The notes under the pieces were generated by a model. That model did not search any database. It had not been told where the DNA came from and worked only from the letters and a program-made list of their open reading frames with translations. Positions 60,660-64,000 of a DNA stretch of 64,000 nucleotides are shown here, piece by piece (position 1 is the stretch's first letter; every line of letters begins with the position of its first letter). The translations under genes were made by a program, and so were the position numbers. The stretch lies in contig NZ_OY760905.1 in the NCBI RefSeq assembly GCF_963664135.1, positions 1,488,001 to 1,552,000 on the forward strand. Reading direction: 5' to 3'. This DNA comes from an uncultured Acetobacterium sp. (GTDB lineage: Bacteria; Bacillota; Clostridia; Eubacteriales; Eubacteriaceae).

Positions 60660-61121
60660 ATGATTAAAGTTCTTTTTGTCTGTGTCCATAATTCAGCCAG
60701 AAGCCAGATGGCCGAGGCTTTTCTAAATGATTTGGGTCGTGATTATTTCGTTGCTGAAAGTGCGGGGTTCGAGCCACGCCCCATCAACCCACTGATTGTC
60801 AAGGTTATGGATGAAATCGGGTATGATCTAAGCAAAAATGAAGCGAATTCGGTGTTTGATTTTTTTAAAGAAGGCCGGCTCTATTCCATTATTGTAAAAG
60901 TCTGTGATCAGGAAAATGGTCAACGTTGTCCTGTTTTTCCTCTGACATTAACAACTTTGGACTGGAACTTTGAAGATCCTGCTGATTTTACCGGGTCGGA
61001 GGAAGAAAAGCTGGAGCAAGCCCGACATCTCCGATATAAAATCCGCGAAAATGTCATTGATATGATTGAAACTTATAAAGATTCCATTGAAATTTCAAAA
61101 AAACATGAGGATAAAAAATGA
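60660..61121 (+). CDS. arsC: Arsenate reductase, LMW-phosphatase type
   Basis: 153 aa; P-loop CVHNSARS (CX5R) at the N-terminus and later redox cysteines in KVCDQENGQRCPVFP, as in the thioredoxin-linked ArsC of S. aureus, but with one more residue between the two Cys. It reduces arsenate to arsenite. ATG behind AGGAG. Confidence 0.88.
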   Translation: MIKVLFVCVHNSARSQMAEAFLNDLGRDYFVAESAGFEPRPINPLIVKVMDEIGYDLSKNEANSVFDFFKEGRLYSIIVKVCDQENGQRCPVFPLTLTTLDWNFEDPADFTGSEEEKLEQARHLRYKIRENVIDMIETYKDSIEISKKHEDKK

Positions 61122-61552
61122 GCAAACCCAAAGTCGCCTTTATTTGTGTCCATAATTCCTGCCGGAGCCAGATGGCCGAAGCCCTGGGGAAAAAATTTGC
61201 CGGTGATGTTTTTGAAAGTTATTCTGCCGGAACTGAGACAAAGCCACAAGTTAATCAGGATGCGGTGCGGCTGATGAAAGAACGGTATGATCTTGATATG
61301 GAAGCAACTCAACACTCCAAGTTGTTAACCGACCTCCCACACATTGATATTGTCATCAAAATGGGTTGCAACGTGGTCTGTCCCTACCTGCCCAGCCGCT
61401 ATGTCGAAGACTGGGGACTGGAAGACCCCAGTGGGAAAAGTGATGCGGAATTCCTGGTAATTATTGACCGGATTGAAGCCAATGTTAAAAAACTGGCTGA
61501 GCTGATCAAAAGCGATCATCTTAATGTTCCGCATTATCATATATCTTTTTAA
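61118..61552 (+). CDS. arsC: Second arsenate reductase, LMW-phosphatase type
   Basis: 144 aa; P-loop CVHNSCRS, and the KMGCNVVCPYLPSRYVEDWG segment with two Cys three residues apart. A second subtype of the same family; it overlaps the first arsC by 4 nt (ATGA), so both are made together. It may differ in reductant or substrate. The stop is 10 bp from the convergent CDF gene. Confidence 0.87.
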   Translation: MSKPKVAFICVHNSCRSQMAEALGKKFAGDVFESYSAGTETKPQVNQDAVRLMKERYDLDMEATQHSKLLTDLPHIDIVIKMGCNVVCPYLPSRYVEDWGLEDPSGKSDAEFLVIIDRIEANVKKLAELIKSDHLNVPHYHISF

Positions 61553-61562
61553 CTTGTTCTCT

Positions 61563-62489
61563 TTATATTTTAAACAGCCGTTTATCACAGCATTTATCAA
61601 CTTCGGCCTGTAGTGTCACATGGCAGATACCGTAGTGTTCCAGGAGTAAATGTTCAATTTTATCATAAATCGTTTCTACCTCGGATAGCTGCATATCTTC
61701 CATGTCGACATGCGCCTCAAAATAAATCGTTTTTTCATTCGTCATCCATGAATGAACATGATGAAGGTTCTTTACCTTATCAATTTTTTCAATGTCGTTT
61801 TTGATTGCCTCATAGTCCAGCGTTGCCGAGGATTGCATCAGAATTTCAACTGTTTTTCTGATAACATGCCAGGTTTCCTTAATAATATATAATGAAATTA
61901 ACACAGTAATAAGTGGATCGATCCAGACAACATTCCATAACTGAATCGCAATCCCACCAACCAGAACCCCGATGGATGATACCATGTCACTAATCAGATG
62001 AAGATAGCTGGACTTGATGTTTAAATTTTCATGGGAATCCTTCTCCAGCAAAAATACTGAAATGAAGTTTGCGACCAATCCGATTGATGCCACAATGATC
62101 ATTAGGGTTCCATCAATGTTTTCCGGAGTCTGCCATCGCTTAATAGCTTCAACGATTAATACCGTGGACAGCGCTAACAGAACGGTTGCATTTACAAATG
62201 CGGATAGAATTTCAGCCCGTTTATAGCCATATGTTCGCTTTTCATCATGCGGCTTTTGAGCAATACGATTAGTAAAGTAGGAAAGGGCAATGGCAACCGT
62301 ATCACTTAAGTTATGAACGGCATCGGATAATAATGCCAGACTGCCCGATAAAATACCGCCGATGATTTCGGCAATGGTAATCATGGCATTTAAAACGGTC
62401 ACCCAGAATATTTTTCTACCAGATAGGTTTAACGTATCGTGGCTATGAGCAGTTTCTAAATGATTGTGTTCGTGATCATGTTCAGACAT
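61563..62489 (-). CDS. Cation diffusion facilitator metal exporter (CzcD-like)
   Basis: 308 aa with six membrane segments from about 25 to 205 and a C-terminal cytoplasmic domain (about 210-300). His-rich N-terminus (EHDHEHNHLETAHSHD), metal ligands in SDAVHNLSD and HLISDMVSS. The HDxxD-type site is changed in the usual CzcD way. Exports Zn2+ or a like ion by proton exchange. Not evidently tied to the ars genes. Confidence 0.9.
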   Translation of the reverse strand: MSEHDHEHNHLETAHSHDTLNLSGRKIFWVTVLNAMITIAEIIGGILSGSLALLSDAVHNLSDTVAIALSYFTNRIAQKPHDEKRTYGYKRAEILSAFVNATVLLALSTVLIVEAIKRWQTPENIDGTLMIIVASIGLVANFISVFLLEKDSHENLNIKSSYLHLISDMVSSIGVLVGGIAIQLWNVVWIDPLITVLISLYIIKETWHVIRKTVEILMQSSATLDYEAIKNDIEKIDKVKNLHHVHSWMTNEKTIYFEAHVDMEDMQLSEVETIYDKIEHLLLEHYGICHVTLQAEVDKCCDKRLFKI

Positions 62490-62592
62490 TGTATTTCACC
62501 TTCTTTGTTATTAACTATTTATAAGCTTTTTTGCAAATAAAGAGACCAATCCGGATTATGGGTAATCGTTATTCCAGATTGACTTTCAGAAT

Positions 62593-63762
62593 TTATTTTA
62601 TCATCCCCTCTTCTTTCAGCAGCTGATAGAGCGTTGGTTTGAACGAGAATGCCTGGATCACCTGATTAACTTCATTCAAAGCTTCATTCCGCTTTTTTTC
62701 ACTCGATTTTGTTTTTCTGGCTCGGATTAGAATATTTTTGGGGGTGTGAGCCAGATCAACAAATTCCAGCAACTGTACCTTGTAACCACAATATTCTAGC
62801 AGGCTTCCTCTGATGGCATCGGTCATTAGGGCTGCCGTTCGTTCCTTGATGATGCCGTATTTGGTTAACAGTGACAGCGCTTTGGTTTCCATCTGGGCGT
62901 TTAACTCGTGCTGACAGCAAGGCACTGAAAAAATCAGCTTGGCATCCCATTTAATGGCATTGAATAAGGCAAAGTCGGTGGCGGTGTCACAGGCATGCAG
63001 GGTTATAATCATATCCACCGGAAAATCACTTTCGTAGCTATGGATGTTTCCCAATTCAAAGGACAGCTGCTCGTATCCGTATTTTTGGGCACTGTCATTG
63101 CAGCGAGCAATGACATCCTTTTTTAAATCCAGCCCGACTATTTTTACCTTCATGTTTTTTATTTCCGTGAGATAGTAATAGAGAATAAAGGTCAGATAGG
63201 ATTTTCCACAGCCAAAGTCGATAATGTTTAATGGTGCGTCGGGGTCAAGGTTCTTGATCTCATCATCGATGATCTCCACAAAGCGGTTAATCTGCTTGAA
63301 TTTGTCATACATGGTATTGACAACTTTTCCTTCTTTGGTGAAAATCCCCATATCTACCAGGGGTTCGATCACAACGCCTTCTTTGAGGAGATAGTTTTTT
63401 TCCCGATTATGATTGATTGTCATTTTAGGCGCTTCTTTTGTGGCTTTTTTTGCTACCGAAACTTTCCCTTTTTTACTGATCTGGATAATATATTCATATT
63501 GCTGATCCCAGGCATTGTATTGCAGAAAATCCGCCGCCAAAGCGGTCAGTAAAAATTCTTTCAGCGCTTGCTCATTCAGATTCTCATTAAAAACTTGAGT
63601 GTCCGTAAATTTTTCCAGATGATAGTCATCCTTCAATTTATTGATGGCGATTTTTTTATACTCAACGGCATTCCCCACTGATTTTGTTTTTGGTTTACTC
63701 AGGATGATTTTATATATTTGAAGATTAAAGCAGGACTCTATGGCTTTTATCAACTCATTCAT
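62593..63762 (-). CDS. SAM-dependent methyltransferase (Methyltransf_32-like)
   Basis: 389 aa. An N-terminal alpha/beta part of about 130 residues precedes a Rossmann methyltransferase domain: IIDFGCGKSYLTFILYYYL at about 198, VGLDLKKDVI, ITLHACDTATDFAL and FSVPCCQHELN. The last motif is that of the group with TRM13-like RNA methyltransferases, so RNA may be the substrate; this is uncertain. Single-gene unit; GAGGT lies before the ATG. Confidence 0.82.
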   Translation of the reverse strand: MNELIKAIESCFNLQIYKIILSKPKTKSVGNAVEYKKIAINKLKDDYHLEKFTDTQVFNENLNEQALKEFLLTALAADFLQYNAWDQQYEYIIQISKKGKVSVAKKATKEAPKMTINHNREKNYLLKEGVVIEPLVDMGIFTKEGKVVNTMYDKFKQINRFVEIIDDEIKNLDPDAPLNIIDFGCGKSYLTFILYYYLTEIKNMKVKIVGLDLKKDVIARCNDSAQKYGYEQLSFELGNIHSYESDFPVDMIITLHACDTATDFALFNAIKWDAKLIFSVPCCQHELNAQMETKALSLLTKYGIIKERTAALMTDAIRGSLLEYCGYKVQLLEFVDLAHTPKNILIRARKTKSSEKKRNEALNEVNQVIQAFSFKPTLYQLLKEEGMIK

Positions 63763-63908
63763 TTTTTACCTCACTCTATTTTGCGTTTTTTGATATAAAT
63801 TTTTATTCTATCAATATCCTAACATTCTTTTTAGCATAATAAAAGAATAAACGATTTTAAATATTTTCCCTTTTACACGCATATCCTCAATCATGCTTGA
63901 TTCTTTAA

Positions 63909-63990
63909 TTGACAAGGCTGATTAATCGGTGTTAAACTCAATGAAACTGATCTTGTTTTTAATTCGATTTTCCAATATATTATAAGGAGG
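63909..63990 (+). promoter_or_regulatory. Candidate promoter and ribosome site of a gene beyond the window
   Basis: TTGACA (63909), 17 nt, TTAAAC, then AAGGAGG at 63984-63990, 10 nt before the window end. A plus-strand gene probably starts just outside. The -10 is weak. Confidence 0.5.
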
Positions 63991-64000
63991 AATTTTCACA

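Overview
The window looks like part of the chromosome of a strictly anaerobic, low-to-mid GC Firmicute, most probably an acetogen of the Eubacteriaceae close to Acetobacterium. The grounds are an [FeFe] electron-bifurcating hydrogenase operon in the order hydC-hydE-hydD-hydB-hydA, clostridial ChW-repeat surface proteins, the Firmicute murB-rapZ-yvcK-whiA block and molybdenum hydroxylase genes. This is inference from gene content; no species assignment can be proved here. No rRNA, tRNA or CRISPR array was seen.

Layout. 0-8 kb: two paralogous secreted ChW-repeat proteins (the first cut by the window edge), separated by a complete IS21-family element with a 5-bp target duplication and by a RAYT (REP-associated transposase) gene. 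8-10 kb: an ECF sigma factor and a membrane-anchored RsgI-like anti-sigma factor. 10.6-14.8 kb: an HTH-S24 repressor, a PocR-domain chemoreceptor-like protein, then a holin, DUF1659, DUF2922 and a UviA/TcdR-like sigma factor whose promoter carries a perfect LexA (SOS) box. 14.9-23 kb: murB, PHP, rapZ, yvcK, whiA, comF and recD2. 23-28 kb: the bifurcating hydrogenase operon. 28.4-31.7 kb: a five-gene cluster around a hydrogenase-like iron-sulfur protein with the look of an H2 or redox sensor. 31.8-35.3 kb: a YhaN/YhaO (Rad50/Mre11-like) pair.

35-51 kb holds a long minus-strand operon around a Mop-type aldehyde oxidoreductase. It starts at a near-perfect sigma-54 promoter (50955-50970), runs through a molybdopterin-binding protein, the aldehyde oxidoreductase, a flavin/Fe-S/CCG fusion, a zinc ribbon, a methyltransferase, a C_GCAxxG_C_C protein, a TrsS-like radical SAM protein, an AMP-forming ligase, XdhC, a MocA-HD fusion and a histidine phosphatase, and ends in a sigma-54 activator. 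The reaction and substrate of this set are unknown to me.

51-61.5 kb is an arsenic-related region without any efflux pump: arsR, xdhC, a two-domain arsA with all three As(III)-binding cysteines, a dihydrolipoamide dehydrogenase, a cysteine desulfurase, an Fe-S protein, two DGC-domain proteins, a DGC-GcvH (lipoyl) fusion, a ferredoxin, an HdrA-N-like protein and two arsenate reductases. The arsA and lpd promoters share triple direct repeats at an exact 16-bp period. Together these suggest a lipoyl-dithiol arsenic or metalloid redox system. A CDF metal exporter and a methyltransferase close the window.

The intergenic spaces carry several families of palindromic repeats. Family A sits just behind the stop codons of minus-strand genes. 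Family D is a long-stem element found twice, with compensatory base changes.
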